Of a stretch of 64,000 nucleotides of DNA, positions 36,231 to 48,816 are shown piece by piece. The DNA is from Artemisia argyi (Eukaryota > Streptophyta > Magnoliopsida > Asterales > Asteraceae), in NCBI GenBank assembly GCA_030686995.1, contig CM060695.1, positions 100,654,871-100,718,870 of the forward strand. Direction: 5' to 3'. The position numbers and the translations under genes are program-made. Below the pieces are notes generated by a model. It ran no database searches and had not been told where the DNA came from. It worked only from the letters and a program-made list of their open reading frames with translations. Each line of letters starts with the position of its first letter. Within the stretch, counting starts at the first letter, position 1.

Positions 36231-38282
36231 TGCAGGATTTTCAAGATGGATCTGATGATGAGGTTGATGAAAGAACCTGTGAGGAGTACCTGAATGATTT
36301 ACAAATTAAATTTTATGAAAGGCACTCCTTGCAAACTCAAGAAGGTTTATTAAAAGAAACAAAAAATTTTCTAACTCAAATGCAAATGACAATATTGAAT
36401 GTTTTAAATGTGGTAAAAAGGGTCATTTTGCAAAAGATTATTTCTCAAAAACAACCTCAGAACCATCTTACAAATTCTCAGGAAACAACTCTTCCTCAAG
36501 AACTAGCAACTTTCAACCAAAATTGCTTCAATCAAGTCAGTTTGTTCAAAACAAACTTGAAAAAATTCCTCAAAAAGATTTTGAAGCCAAATACAGAAAG
36601 GCCAAGGCCAGACTTGCTCTTCTTGTGTCTGCCTCCTCAGTCACTCAGTCACCTCAAGCTCCTAAACCTACTCAGGCTAAAAACAAGAGGCTAGTTGCTG
36701 AAACATTCGACTGGGATGAAGTTGAAGTATCTTCTGATGATGAAGAAGTTCACATCAGTGCCCTGATGGCTCTCTCTGAAGACAACAAGCTTGCTGTAGG
36801 AAAGAGTCATGCAATAAATGGAGAGTGGGTGAACATCACTATGAGAAAGGTAAACATCTTACTTTCTATGGATGATGATGCTGATTGGAAATCTTATTTA
36901 GATTATATTAATGTTGATCTTAAGTATGTTGAAGAGCAAATATTAAGTTTGTTTTCAAAATTTAACAAAATGAGTTTTGAACTAAATCAGTGTAGAGATG
37001 AGCTTCTTGCTTTAAAACAAGCTAAACTTGAAAGTGTCACATTTCAAATTCAAAATTCTGAACTTGTAAAAGAAAATCAAGCTCTTCAGGAAGAACTTAA
37101 GAAAGAAAAGGCTATCATTTGGAAATGGACTCAGAAGAACCCCAAACTTTTTGACACACTGAGTCTCACACCCAGCACCAAAAAGGCTGCCCTGGGTGAA
37201 GATCAACTCACTGAAGTGTCTGGGGAGAGTATCCATTCAACAGCCTTTCTATCAGCAAACAAACTCTCTAGCAAAGAACTTGCTCCTAAGCCCAGTGATT
37301 GGATTGAAAGAGTCAATCCTGACAGTAAACTGCCAAACTTCAACACTGGAAGAATTCTAGAGCTTGAAAGCCAGGCTATTAAGGAGTTGCTAGGAGTTAT
37401 TGATGAACCCAATCATACTGAGTCCATCACTGAGTCTAAAATAGATTCACAATCACCACTCCCTCCACTGAAACAACTTCAGGGAGCAGCACCTAGTTCT
37501 GATCTTGCACCACCAGTCTATCAACCTCACTCTCCAAAGGAGAAAACAAATCCATGAATAACCATCCTGAAAAGACCTACCTCAGTACCATCTGAAACCA
37601 ACACACCTTCAGTATCTACTGAATTGAAACCTGAAAGCACTGATTCAAAGTTTGATCAGTTAGCTGAACTTGTTAGGAAGTTGAGTGAAAAGATTGAGTC
37701 CTATGAGAAACATACTGACTCAAAATCTAAACAACCAGCAACTTCCTCAAGTTCCTCCAAACCAAAACCCTCATCCAGATCTTCAGTGTGATGTGAACTA
37801 TGCAATCATCCAAACCACTCCACTGAAAATTGCTATAGAATCCTGTTCTGCATGGTATGCAAACAAGAAGACCACTGACTTCTGATCACAACTCTCACAC
37901 TGCTTCTTTAAAAGCACAAGAGCTTTACAAAACACAAGGCTATCCATATGCCTCATCTTCCAAACAAATACAAAATGCTAAGCCTTTCTTGCCATGCCCT
38001 CACTGTGGGTTCAATGATCATCTACCTGATGATTGTATGATGAACAATTGTTGTAACATATGTGGAGACCCCACACATGATGACAAGGGACATGAAAAGA
38101 TCATTCAAGCCAGAAGAAATAGCTCTACCAGCACTTCTCAATCAACTGAGTCTTCAACTACCACAAAATGTAAAACTTGTGGAAGCTCAGTCCACTCTAC
38201 TTCAGACCATGATTCTTTAGCTAAGTTCAAAAATTCCCTGAGGACTAAGCCCACTAGGAAGTGGGGTAATAAGAGAAACTAA
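36231..38282 (+). pseudogene. COP Gag and zinc-knuckle region (original junction)
   Basis: Copy of 29823-31403 followed by unduplicated sequence. After the coiled-coil part (open 36523-37557, TGA) comes a cluster of Cys/His motifs: CELCNHPNHSTENC, then CPHCGFNDHLPDDC, CNICGDPTHDDKGH and CKTCGSSVHSTSDH. A frameshift lies between about 37860 and 37880, so the last three motifs are in the 37857-38282 frame, which ends KWGNKRN-TAA. Multiple knuckles are usual in this Asteraceae copia type, as I recall, and should bind RNA. Confidence 0.8.
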
Positions 38283-39905
38283 CCTAGTTTACTATTTGTA
38301 CAGAAACACATCAGGGATCCTACTTGGCAACTCGACAGTGGATGCTCAAGGAGTATGACTGGTGTAAAGAGTTATCTGCACAAATATGTAGAAGAACCAG
38401 GACCCAAAGTAGTATTTGGTGATAACTCATCAGCTCCCACTGAAGGTTATGGTTCAGTAAACTGCAATGGTATAGTTTTTAAAAGAATAGCTTATGTCAA
38501 TGGTCTCAAGTACAATCTGATAAGTGTGAGTCAACTATGTGATGCAAAATACATAGTTCAGTTTGATGATAAGAGAGGGCCCATCTTCAATGCCAACAAG
38601 AAAGTTGTGTTGATTGCTCCCAGGACAAATGATGTTTATGTATTAGACATGTCATCCCTTACTCAAAATGGGACTTGCCTCTTCTCTAAAGAAAGTGAAA
38701 CAATCAACTGGCTCTGGCATAGGAGACTCTCTCATCTCAATTTCAAAAACATCAACAACCTGGCCAAACAGAACAAAGTTATTGGCCTTCCATCCCTGGT
38801 GTATACCAAAGACAAGCCATGTTCTGCTTGTGAAAAGGGAAAACACCACATGGCATCATTCAAAACCAAACAATCATTCTAAATCAAAAGCTGCCTGTAT
38901 CTTCTCCATATGGACTTGTTTGGACCTGTCAGTCCCATGTCCATTCATCATGAGAAGTATACTCTGGTTATTGTGGATGAATACTCAAGATACAATTGGG
39001 TTCACTTCCTGACCAAAAAGAGTCAGGAAGCTGACACAATCATGTCATTTGTCAGGAACATTGAAAATCAAAATGATATCAAAGTTAAACAAATTAGAAC
39101 TGACAATGGCACTAAATTCAAAAACCATGACCTTGAGTGTTTCTGTGATGAGAAAGGGATTTCTCAGAATTTCACTTCTCCCTATACTCCTGAACAAAAT
39201 GGAGTAGCTGAAAGGAGAAATAGAACACTCATTGAGGCTGTAAGGACAATGTTGAATGGCTTAGTCCTTACAAAACACTTCTGGACTGAGGCAGTCAGAA
39301 TAGCCTGCTACACTCAAAATAGGTCCATTATTGTGAAAAGACACAATAAGACCCCCTATGAAATATTCAAAGGAAGGATCCCTGACATCAGCTACTTTCA
39401 GGTATTTGGGTGTCCTGTGTTTATTCATAATCATAAGGATCACTTGGGTAAATTTGATGCCAAAGCTGATGATGGATACTTCTTGGGATACTCTCTGGTT
39501 TCCAAAGCCTACAGGGTGTTTAACACAAGGAGACAACAAACTGAGAAAATTTATCATATAACTGTTGATGAGAGCACTGAATCCATCAGGTTCTCCAGTT
39601 ACTCAGTTGAAGTGATTGGTATTGATGATTCATCAAGGTATCCTCCTGATGAGTATCTCCCTGAGAATAACACATCAACCCAATACCTAGCTGATGCTGA
39701 TGTCTCATACTACATCATCCCTCACAATCTACCCCAACCAACCACCAGTGAATTCATTGAAACCCAACAAGTCTCTAATGAGACTACTACCACTAAACCA
39801 ACTGTTCAGGAACCCTCAAACCAAGCCGTTAACACTGAGGTCATTGAAGACCAAAATCTTGAGTTACCTCAAGTTCCTGTGACTGAACCCACTCCAACAA
39901 ATTAG
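38283..39905 (+). pseudogene. COP protease and integrase
   Basis: One frame with stops at 38280, 38880 (TAA after KQSF) and 39903 (TAG). Protease: WQLDSGCSRSMTG with the DSG triad. Integrase zinc region: HRRLSHLNFKNINNLAK and CSACEKGKHH. Catalytic core: MDLFGPVSPM, TDNGTKFKNHDLECF, and PEQNGVAERRNRTLIEAVR, giving D,D,E. Then IFKGRIPDISYFQVFGCPVF. The protein would cut the polyprotein and integrate cDNA. Only point stops break it here, so it decayed mildly. Confidence 0.88.
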
Positions 39906-41432
39906 GCTTCTACAAGCTCTAACTCTTATCCTAGACCTCAGGATAGCTGGACAAAATCCAAAACAATTGAGCTTGTGAACATCATTGGTGAGCCCATTGA
40001 AGGCATGCTTACCAGAAGCATGGCTACCAAACTCAAGGCAGCCTCAGCCAATATTTGTCTTTATGTAGATTTTCTGTCTGACATAGAGCCCAAAAATGTT
40101 AAAGAAGCTTTAACTTATGAGAGCTGGGTACAGGCCATGAGAGAAGAGTTGGAACAATTTGACAAGAATGATGTCATGACCCTTGTTGAATGCCCCAAAG
40201 GTGTTTTAGTCATTGGAATGAAGTGGGTCTACAAAAACAAGACTGATGAATGTGCAACAGTCATCAAAAACAAAGCCAGACTTGTTGCAAAAGGATATAA
40301 CCAACAGGAAGGTATTGATTATGAGGAAACCTTTGCACCTGTTGCTAGAATGGAAGCCATCGGGATCTTCCTAGCCTATTCAACATACATGAGCTTTAAA
40401 GTTTACCAAATGGATGTAAAAAGTGCATTCCTAAATGGTAAAATTAAAGAAGATGTCTATGTGCAACAACCTCCTGGCTTTGAAAGCAGTGAGTTTCCTC
40501 ACTATGTCTGCAAGCTTAACAAAGCCCTTTCTGGACTAAAGCAAGCACCCAGGGCATGGTATGAAACACTTTCAGCCTTTCTGATCCAAAACAAGTTTGT
40601 CAGAGGAAAGATTGACAACACCCTGTTCATCTATAGAACAAAAGGTGATGTCATCCTTGTTCAAGTGTATGTTGATGACATCATCTTTGGCTCAACAAGT
40701 TACAAACTTTGTGAACAGTTTGAAAAACTCATGACCACAAAGTTTGAAATGAGCATGATGGGTGAACTCACTTACTTTCTTGGACTTCAAATCAAACAGA
40801 CTGACAAAGGCATATCCATTTGTCAAGAAAAATACATTAGGAACCTACTGAAGAAGTATGAGCTTTCTGATTGCTATTTAGTGAAAACCCCTATGGTTCC
40901 TCCAAACAACCTTGGTCCTGACCTCACTGGTAAATCAGTGAATCAAACCCTTTACAGAGGAATGATAGGGTCACTAATGTACTTACTTGCCTCAAGGCCT
41001 GACATCCAACTCTCTGTCTGCCTTTGTACTAGATATCAGTCTGAACCAAAAGAGTCTCATCTCACCGCTGTTAAGAGAATCATCAGATACCTGAAGGGTA
41101 CACCTAACCTTGGTTTGTATTACCCAAAATGTTCAGGGTTTGATCTCAAGGGATACACTGATTCAGACTATGCAGGCTATAATATGGATAGAAAAAGCAC
41201 TTCAGGATCCTGCCAATTCCTTGGTGGCAAACTTGTGTGTTGGAGTACAAAGAAACAACATTCAGTGTCCATGTCCTCAGCTGAAGCTGAATATGTGGCT
41301 GCTGTAGGTATTGTGCAAATGAACTTTGGATGAAGAGCCAACTGAGTGACTATGGGATTCACTACAAGATGGTACCCATCTTTTGTGACAACACCAGTGC
41401 CATAGCCATCTCCAATAACCCAGTGCTTCATC
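39906..41432 (+). pseudogene. COP reverse transcriptase and RNase H (N-terminal part)
   Basis: In the integrase frame. [46 protein letters not shown] and active site [11 protein letters not shown]. RNase [40 protein letters not shown] small indel near 41310 shifts the frame (open frame stops at 41333). The shifted frame reads [16 protein letters not shown] and FCDNTSAIAISNNPVLH up to SOLO-X. The domain resumes at 54786. Confidence 0.9.
41428..41432. repeat. SOLO-X target site duplication (left)
   Basis: TCATC here and at 54781-54785; removing SOLO-X rejoins the RNase H coding sequence. Confidence 0.82.
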
Positions 41433-41530
41433 TGTGGAAAACTAGACCGGGGGGGGGGGGGGTTGAATAGTTTTACGTCTTTTTAGTTTTATGAAAACTT
41501 AGTTGTTTAAAAGTCTTGTTTACTCTTAAA

Positions 41531-41535
41531 ACTCT
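41531..41535. repeat. TEK-2 target site duplication (left)
   Basis: ACTCT here and at 53323-53327. Confidence 0.88.
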
Positions 41536-42550
41536 TATAACACCCCCAAAATCGATCAATACAGCGGAAGACTTAAAATGTCAGCGGAAGACTTTTGGGT
41601 ATTATATCGTGGATCTTTGTCACAATTATAGAAAACGATTCAAGTGATCGTTGTAAATTTTATTTAAAATACCAAATATTCATAATTCCAAGAGAATTCG
41701 TTATTCAACAACAAGTTTTATTCAAAGAGAAATAAACGTTTCTTTATTTGCCCACTTCGTGCCTTTACCATCCATTCCATTTAGTTACCTGAGATAAACA
41801 TGCTAAAAGTCAAGAAAAGTTGAGTGAAATTCATAGGTTTATAACTAAGAGTTTGAACACAAGAGATAAGTGCTTATTGTATAAAAATACAAATAAACAA
41901 GTTAGAAAAATCGCATTCATTATTGACTTAAGCTCATGACACTCAACGATTCAACAGACATCAATATTTTCCGTAATAATGATGTAAAGTATATAGCCCC
42001 CAAGATAGGTATTTGACAGTAACCTATGATATTTAAATAAAGTGCATTTGGTAACTTTCCTCTAGCAACCAAATGGGGATTGTCAATCCCTAATAGATCA
42101 ATTCACAATTATTTACGTTCACCCTTCAAGTGATTAAGGTTCATGATCGAGGGACTTTTGGCAATAGCTACTTAAGCAATAATAAGATCAGGAAAAGACT
42201 TGTGTTCGGTTTTTGAGCATGTATCCCCCCCACAAAATAAGTTAAATGTGGGCTATGAACTCACCTTAGTAGGATAGTAGAACAAACGTAATCTCAACGA
42301 TGCAAGGCAACGGCTTCACACACAACCTATAAGATATGGCACGTTTTAGTTCTTAAGTCTCGTTTTATTGTGAACGTTTATTATTAATTATGAGTAATCG
42401 ATAAAGTGCATACGTGATGTGTTACGTCGTATAAAAATAGATAATGGTTACGTATCGTTTTATTCGTCTAAATTTAGTTATCGTTATATAAGTTTTATCC
42501 GTATTATATATAATAAGTTACGTTTATTATTTATCGTTTTAATATATATT

Positions 42551-42660
<110 letters not shown>

Positions 42661-42747
42661 GGGTGGGGTTATTCTAAAAAGGGTCTTATAATAAAAAGTG
42701 TAGGAAGGATTGTGGGAGTGACATGTGTCACCCCCTTGCCACATCAT
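42661..42747. other. Foreign 87-bp segment in TEK-2 3' LTR
   Basis: Absent from the other Tekay LTRs. Starts GGGTGGGGTTATTC directly after the TA run and includes an inverted repeat GTGACA-TG-TGTCAC (42718-42731), extended by GGG/CCC. It could be one end of a DNA transposon or filler DNA captured during break repair. No partner terminal repeat or TSD seen. Confidence 0.5.
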
Positions 42748-43952
42748 ATGGTACGTGTATGTATATAATGAAATTAACGATTTGAAGTCTCACCTCACCT
42801 CAAAAGGTGGAGTAAAACAAGCGTATGGTTCGTGGAATGGTTCAAGTGCTTCGTGGTTCACTTCACGTCCTTCCAAGGGTTCGAAAGGCTCCAATCCTTG
42901 CTTCCTAGGTTCTCTTCAAGGTGTGGTACACTTGGTGATTCGTTCGTCCCTTACAACTCCTTCTTGTTACAAATTTTATGTAATGTGGTGTGTTTTAAAT
43001 GCATGTAACGTTTTAGGTTTGCATGGGAGGTTTATATAGGTGGTTTTGAAGGGTGTAGAGACAAGATAAGATCACAAGAGGGGAGGGTGCATGTGAGGGC
43101 GAATAGTAACGCCACAACCATAAACCAATCGCAAGTTTACATGGCCAAGATCTTGTGTGATCTCTTCCTATTCATTCCTGACAATCATATGGTGTTTAGG
43201 GTTCGTTTTGTTGTTATTGGGAGGCATGGGAGGTGCTAGGGAATATCATGCCACGTTTAAGCTTATCACTTCAATGGTGAGTTTGGTGTTTTACTTAGGC
43301 CGTTTCTGGGGTAGCAAACGAGCAAAGGAGGTTGCAAGTTTTAGTGTTCGTGGTTCTTGGGCACTAGGGGAAACGAGTTAAGTAAAAATATGTACGTGTT
43401 GTTTATAAAAATCGTAAGAACTAGGGGTGTTTTTGGGTGAGGTCGCGGCAGTGCAAAAGAAAGAAATAATAAAAGGGTGCGTTTGGGCTTGTAACTGGGC
43501 TCAGGATTGTGTCGGCCCAAAATCAAAAGAAAGAAATAAAAGTAGTCCGTTTGGTTGTGTATTTTGTAACCGTGGCCCAAAGGGTGTTGGGGGCCCACCT
43601 AGTGTGTCTCAATTATCGTGTCGAAGTTCAAAAATATTAGTGAGCGTTCTCGGGAAGTTTCGTAGGTTCGGGGAATATATAAATAGTATACGTTATTTAG
43701 ACGAAATGTATTGTTTTAAATATAAACGCGTTATATAAATTTTTATCGTTCGCAATAATTATAGGCAATCTAGGTTGTGTGTAAGCATCGTTCCTGGGTA
43801 AACGGTCAATCATAGTTATCATAGTGGTTCAATATCAAGCCATATCAAAAAAAAATTTTTGTTACCCGTAAAATAGTGTTAATTTATTGTAACATCGTTT
43901 TATTTATTCGTATGCATTTACTAATCGTAAGGGAAATTTACGAGAGGTTACA

Positions 43953-43968
43953 TTACCTACCTCTTACA
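43953..43968 (-). promoter_or_regulatory. TEK-2 polypurine tract
   Basis: AAGAGGTAGGTAA next to the LTR start TGTAACC on the element strand, identical to TEK-1. Confidence 0.75.
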
Positions 43969-44016
43969 GGGAATTCCGTCCCGGAATTATAGTCTAAGAT
44001 AGTTGCCAAGGGTGTC

Positions 44017-45399
44017 TTAGGTGAAGAGATGTGGGTACTTGGAGCGAATCTGATCCTCAAGCTCCCAGGTATATTTCGGTCCTCGCTTGGAGTCCCAACG
44101 AACTTTGACAATAGGGATACAGTTTTGTTTGAGTTGTTTGACTTCTCTATCCATGATTTCAATGGGTTCCTCGGTAAAGATAAGGTTATCATCTAGTCGA
44201 ATTTCTTTCAATGGAATCACGAGAGATTCATCGGATAAACACTTCTTAAGGTTTGACACATGAAAGGTGTCGTGGATCCGACTAAGTTCTTCGGGTAGTT
44301 CTAGTTTATAAGCCACGGGTCCTATCCTTTCCAGGATTTTGAATGGACCGATGTATCTGGGGTTCAACTTTCCATGCTTTCCAAATCGTACCATTCCCTT
44401 CCAGGGAGATACTTTCAATAAGATTCTGTCTCCTATTTGAAATTCCATGGGTTTCCTTTTTAGGTCTGCGTAGCATTTCTGTCGGTCTCGGGCTGCTTGT
44501 AAGCGTTGCTTAATCTTAACGATTTTCTCGGTTGTTTCCTGAACAAGGTCTGGTCCTATAAGTTGTCTTTCTCTGACTTCTGGCCAACAAACGGGCGATA
44601 TGCACTTTCTACCATACAGTGCTTCGAATGGTGCTGCTTTTATGCTGGTGTGGTAACTATTGTTGTATGAAAACTCTGCTAATGGTAAGTGCTTATCCCA
44701 ACCTTTTCCAAAATCAATAACGCATGCTCGGAGCATATCTTCCAAGGTTTGGATAGTTCTTTCACTTTGACCATCAGTTTGAGGGTGGTAAGCTGTGCTC
44801 ATATCTAGTTTAGTTCCTAAGGCTTTTTGTAACGATTTCCAAAAGTGAGAGGTGAAACGACTATCTCGATCCAAGATAATTGAAATTGGTACTCCATGTC
44901 GAGTGACAATTTCCTTCACATACAGCTGAGCTAGTGTATTCATCTCATCGGTTTCTTTGATGGGTAGAAAATGAGCGGATTTTGTGAGACGATCCACAAT
45001 AACCCATATTGTGTCGTATCCGGATGAGGTTCTTGGGAGTTTGGTGATGAAGTCCATAGTGATTCGTTCCCATTTCCACATAGGAAGTTCTGGTTGTACA
45101 AGTAAGCCTGAAGGTTTCTGATGTTCTGCCTTTACTCTTGAACATGTCAAACATTTACCGACATATTCTGCGACGTCAGCTTTCATGTTTGGCCACCAAT
45201 ATAGTCTCTTTAAATCCTGATACATCTTGTCGAAACCTGGATGAATGGAGTATTTTGACTTGTGGGACTCGTACATGATGAGCTCACGAATACCTCCAAT
45301 CATAGGGATCCAACTTCTGTCCTTGAAACACAGTGTTCCATCGGATTTCTTCACGAAACCATTCTTATTCTCGGGCATACCGTAAATCTTTTCCTTGGG
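44017..45399 (-). CDS. TEK-2 integrase with chromodomain-like C-terminus
   Basis: Open for 453 codons from [14 protein letters not shown] at 45378. Zinc region [10 protein letters not shown] ... [11 protein letters not shown]; core [25 protein letters not shown] (Ser before Asp changed to Leu) and [37 protein letters not shown]; chromodomain-type tail [16 protein letters not shown] ... [16 protein letters not shown]. It lies in the same frame as RT-RNase H, behind a TGA at 45400-45402. As a separate ORF its start would be the internal ATG; in related elements the polyprotein reads through this point. Confidence 0.9.
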   Translation of the reverse strand, partial: PKEKIYGMPENKNGFVKKSDGTLCFKDRSWIPMIGGIRELIMYESHKSKYSIHPGFDKMYQDLKRLYWWPNMKADVAEYVGKCLTCSRVKAEHQKPSGLLVQPELPMWKWERITMDFITKLPRTSSGYDTIWVIVDRLTKSAHFLPIKETDEMNTLAQLYVKEIVTRHGVPISIILDRDSRFTSHFWKSLQKALGTKLDMSTAYHPQTDGQSERTIQTLEDMLRACVIDFGKGWDKHLPLAEFSYNNSYHTSIKAAPFEALYGRKCISPVCWPEVRERQLIGPDLVQETTEKIVKIKQRLQAARDRQKCYADLKRKPMEFQIGDRILLKVSPWKGMVRFGKHGKLNPRYIGPFKILERIGPVAYKLELPEELSRIHDTFHVSNLKKCLSDESLVIPLKEIRLDDNLIFTEEPIEIMDREVKQLKQNCIPIVKVRWDSKRGPKYTWELEDQIRSKYPHLFT

Positions 45400-47859
45400 T
45401 CAGTTTTCTTCTTTAAGTGCTTCGTTCTGTGCGGTAAGGATTTGGGATGGAAGGGGTGAGTGGATAGTCATCCCTAGTGATCTAACTCGAAGGGGTTTCA
45501 ATCGTTCCTTTCGGCTTAACGCATCTGCTACTACATTAGCCTTTCCTGGGTCGTAACGGATCTCACAATCATAATCGCTGAGCAACTCTAGCCAGCGACG
45601 TTGCCTCGTATTCAAATCCTTCTGATCCAAAATATGTTGAAGACTCTTGTGGTCGGTGTACACGGTACATTTGGTGACATATAAGTAGTGTCTCCATAAC
45701 TTGAGCGCAAACACTACCGCTCTTAACTCCAAGTCATGAGTCGTGTAGTTTTCCTCATGTTTCTTCAGTTGCCGGGATGCATAAGCTATCACTTTGCTTC
45801 TTTGCATCAAGACTGCTCCTAGTCCATGATAAGACGCGTCGCAATATACTATAAAGTCCTCATTTCCTTCTGGGAGGGCTAATATTGGAGCTTCACAAAG
45901 CTTTTGTTTTAACAACTGGAAGGCTGCTTCTTCCTTTTCTTCCCAGATGTACTTCTCATTCTTTTGGGTTAGTTTAGTCAAAGGTTTTGCAATCTTGGAG
46001 AATCCTTCTATAAATCTTCGGTAGTAACCTGCGAGACCTAAAAATTGACGTATCTCCGTGGGGTTTGCAGGAGATGACCAACCTTTAACAACCTCAATCT
46101 TTGCAGGGTCTATGTGAATGCCTTGACTATCGATGATGTGTCCTAAAAATTGTACGGTGCAAATCCAAAAGTCGCATTTGGAGAACTTAGCGTACAATTC
46201 TTCTTTCTTGAGCAGTTCTTGAAGGATTCGCAAATGTCCTGCGTGTTCTTCTTCGTTGCGAGAGTAGATCAAAATATCATCGATGAATACTATTACAAAC
46301 TTATCCAAGTAAGGTTTGCATACTCGATTCATTAAATCCATGAAAACTGCTGGTGCAGTGGTCAGACCGAACGACATTACTTGAAATTTGTAGTGACCAT
46401 AGTGCGTTCTGAATGCAGTTTTCGGGATATCCTCTTCTCGAACTCTTAGCTGATGATATCCTGATCTCAGATCAATTTTTGAGTACACACTCGATCCTTG
46501 CAATTGATCAAACAGATCATCAATTCGAGGCAATGGGTATCGATTCTTTATTGTAAGTTTATTCAACTCCCGGTAATCGATGCACATTCGAAAGGATCCA
46601 TCCTTCTTCTTAACAAATAAAATTGGAGCTCCCCAAGGTGATGAGCTTGGTCGAATAAATCCTTTGTCCGACAATTCCTTTAGTTGTTCTGACAACTCTT
46701 CCATTTCAAATGGTGCTAGCCTATAAGGTGCTTTAGCCACTGGTGCCGCTCCAGGCACTAGTTCAATATGAAATTCTACTTGACGTACGGGTGGAATACC
46801 AGGTAATTCTTCAGGGAATACTTCAGGAAAATCCCTAACGATAGGAACGTCATCAAGCTGCTTCTCGGATGACTTACTTTCCGTAACTTGGGCCATGTAT
46901 ACTTGACATCCTTCCTTCATGTATTTTATCACTTGCATACATAAGATAATTCCATATCGAGGTTTGCTTTTGTCGCCCTGGACAATGAGTGTTTCATCCT
47001 TGAGTGGTATATGGACGGCCTTTTTGTCATAATGAATCCTAGCACGATGGTGGGATAGCCAATCCATGCCGACGATAGCGTCAAAACTACCAAGTTGAAC
47101 CGGCATAAGATCAATGGCAAAAGGTTTTTCGGATAAGGTTAGGGTGCAATCTTTCATGATATTATTGGTATCTATTAAATTCCCATCAGCCATTTCGACT
47201 TCATAGGTGGTGTTTAGCTTAGAGGGGGTAACATTAAGTAAAGGGGCAAACGTATCTGATATAAAACTCTTATCGGCGCCCGAATCAAACAGTACTCTAG
47301 CATTATGATGGTTTAGTAGAAACGTACCGGTGACTACATCGGGTCCGTTTCCATCTCCGAGTAGGTATACCCTAGCTTGGGCGTTGACTGGTTCGTTTCC
47401 TTTTGGGCAGTTCCTCCAGATGTGTCCTACTTCTCCGCATCCGTAACAAGTGGGTGATACAACCTGTATGTTGCTTCCTGTAGCCGGAATCCTACAGTTT
47501 CTGGTTTGATGACCGATCTTATGACATTTGTCACATCGGATGGTACAACGACCCTCGTGATGAAGTTTGCATCGCTGGCATAGGGGTTTCTGTCCGTTGT
47601 ATCCTACACCTTCCGTGGCGGCGTAGACTCGGGGTTTTTCTTGTCTTTGATTCTGCTGCTGAGTGCTTCGAGTGTTGGGATATGGTTGGTGGTTCCGATT
47701 ATTGTTGCGTTGGTTGTTGCTGCGGTGATGACTGTTGTAGCTTTGTTGGTTGTTGTTGTGATGGTGGGTGGTTCTTTTATCGTCCAATTTCCTTTTAAGT
47801 TCATTGCATTTCACTTCTCGATCTAGAAGTTTCTGAGCAAGTTCCATTGCTGCTTCCAA
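45400..47859 (-). CDS. TEK-2 Gag C-terminus, protease, RT and RNase H
   Basis: An 819-codon open frame. Order: His/Asn/Gln-rich linker, knuckles [26 protein letters not shown] and [14 protein letters not shown], protease [15 protein letters not shown] with [20 protein letters not shown] and FIDDILIYS, RNase H with [16 protein letters not shown] and DALSRKERL. The first residue shown is an internal Met; the true polyprotein start is 48454, but the upstream part is broken by a 35-bp deletion. This is the best preserved enzyme region in the window. Confidence 0.9.
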   Translation of the reverse strand: MEAAMELAQKLLDREVKCNELKRKLDDKRTTHHHNNNQQSYNSHHRSNNQRNNNRNHQPYPNTRSTQQQNQRQEKPRVYAATEGVGYNGQKPLCQRCKLHHEGRCTIRCDKCHKIGHQTRNCRIPATGSNIQVVSPTCYGCGEVGHIWRNCPKGNEPVNAQARVYLLGDGNGPDVVTGTFLLNHHNARVLFDSGADKSFISDTFAPLLNVTPSKLNTTYEVEMADGNLIDTNNIMKDCTLTLSEKPFAIDLMPVQLGSFDAIVGMDWLSHHRARIHYDKKAVHIPLKDETLIVQGDKSKPRYGIILCMQVIKYMKEGCQVYMAQVTESKSSEKQLDDVPIVRDFPEVFPEELPGIPPVRQVEFHIELVPGAAPVAKAPYRLAPFEMEELSEQLKELSDKGFIRPSSSPWGAPILFVKKKDGSFRMCIDYRELNKLTIKNRYPLPRIDDLFDQLQGSSVYSKIDLRSGYHQLRVREEDIPKTAFRTHYGHYKFQVMSFGLTTAPAVFMDLMNRVCKPYLDKFVIVFIDDILIYSRNEEEHAGHLRILQELLKKEELYAKFSKCDFWICTVQFLGHIIDSQGIHIDPAKIEVVKGWSSPANPTEIRQFLGLAGYYRRFIEGFSKIAKPLTKLTQKNEKYIWEEKEEAAFQLLKQKLCEAPILALPEGNEDFIVYCDASYHGLGAVLMQRSKVIAYASRQLKKHEENYTTHDLELRAVVFALKLWRHYLYVTKCTVYTDHKSLQHILDQKDLNTRQRRWLELLSDYDCEIRYDPGKANVVADALSRKERLKPLRVRSLGMTIHSPLPSQILTAQNEALKEEN

Positions 47860-48454
47860 GGTTGGCGGGTTTGTTGAGGTGACATTTCTCTAATGTCTTC
47901 TCATGATCGGGTACCATGGTAGGGCATAGTATCCTGAGTTCTTGGAATCTTCGGTTGTAACTTCTCAAATCAACTCCTTTCACTATTAAGGCATGGAACT
48001 CATCCTCGAGTTTTCGCAGTTCGGAACGGGGACAATACTTCTTTAGTATTTTAGCCTTGAATTCAATCCAAGTAAGCTGATGTGCTGCTTCTGCTCCTAG
48101 TGTTTGAACGGTAGAGTTCCACCAGGATAAAGCGTCTTGCATTAGTGTTCCCGTTGCGAAGCTTACCTTGTTGTTTTCCGAGCATCCACTTCTTTGGAAA
48201 ACAGTTTCACTTCTTTCAAACCATTGAGCTAATTCCGACACTCATTCAGTTCCTTTGAAATACGTTGGTTGACATGCTATGAAGTCCTTGTAAGTGCAGT
48301 AGCGGGGTGCCGGTGCATTTCCATCTCTATTACGGGTTTGTCCAGCTAAAACGGCATTAAGGCCGTCAGCGATTGCTTGCTGGATTGCTGCCGGGGTCAT
48401 AACTTCGGGGTTTGCTGGTGCGGCGTTCGTGGTTGTTCTGCTAGTTCTAGCCAT
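47860..48454 (-). pseudogene. TEK-2 Gag N-terminal part, broken
   Basis: Starts MARTSRTTTNAAPANPEV at 48454. A TGA at 48242-48244 replaces a GGA codon (TEK-1 has Gly). The frame then runs [19 protein letters not shown] ... [12 protein letters not shown] until a 35-bp deletion near 47887, where TEK-1 has two similar GACATTTC/GACATATTTC motifs, so slippage between short repeats is likely. After the deletion the frame changes. Confidence 0.88.
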
Positions 48455-48816
48455 GTTGTTATAAAAGAAGGTATATTATTAGAACATTTATAATAACCTT
48501 ATCACGTTGAAAATACATATCGAGTAATGAATAGTTAAATATAGGTCGTAGTTACAATGATTCAATCATTGAAAAGGTTTAAATCGTAAATTATCGTATG
48601 TTGGGATGACACACATTACGAATAAGTTTGACTTGTATGAACCAATATATTACGATATAATGTATAAAGTTTGCAACGTAAATAAAGATAAAATAAACTT
48701 CCATAAATCAATGTCAAGGTGTTACAACACTTATTGATACTTGTGCAAATGTTTACAAAACACGACAAGATATTCTTATTTGTAGGACATTGATTTTTCT
48801 TAACAAAGTGATGGTC
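48455..48816 (-). other. TEK-2 non-coding spacer between ORF0 and gag
   Basis: AT-rich leader sequence homologous to 13468-13803 with small insertions near 48571 and 48662. Nothing else recognised. Confidence 0.6.

Larger units (their letters stand above)
31404..37811. repeat. Tandem duplication, unit 2
   Basis: Direct copy of 24997-31403 at an offset of 6407, becoming 6408 after a 1-bp insertion near 33531. Its right end runs into the rest of COP, so unit 2 carries the original COP junction and unit 1 the original ATH-D junction. Confidence 0.9.

Noticed and set aside
24997..37811. The 6.4-kb repeats as a giant LTR pair
   Set aside because: Units are directly adjacent, start and end inside ORFs, lack TG/CA ends, PBS or PPT, and contain complete LTRs themselves.
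42661..42747. Complete MITE
   Set aside because: Only one GGGTGGGG end is visible, with no terminal inverted repeat partner and no target duplication.
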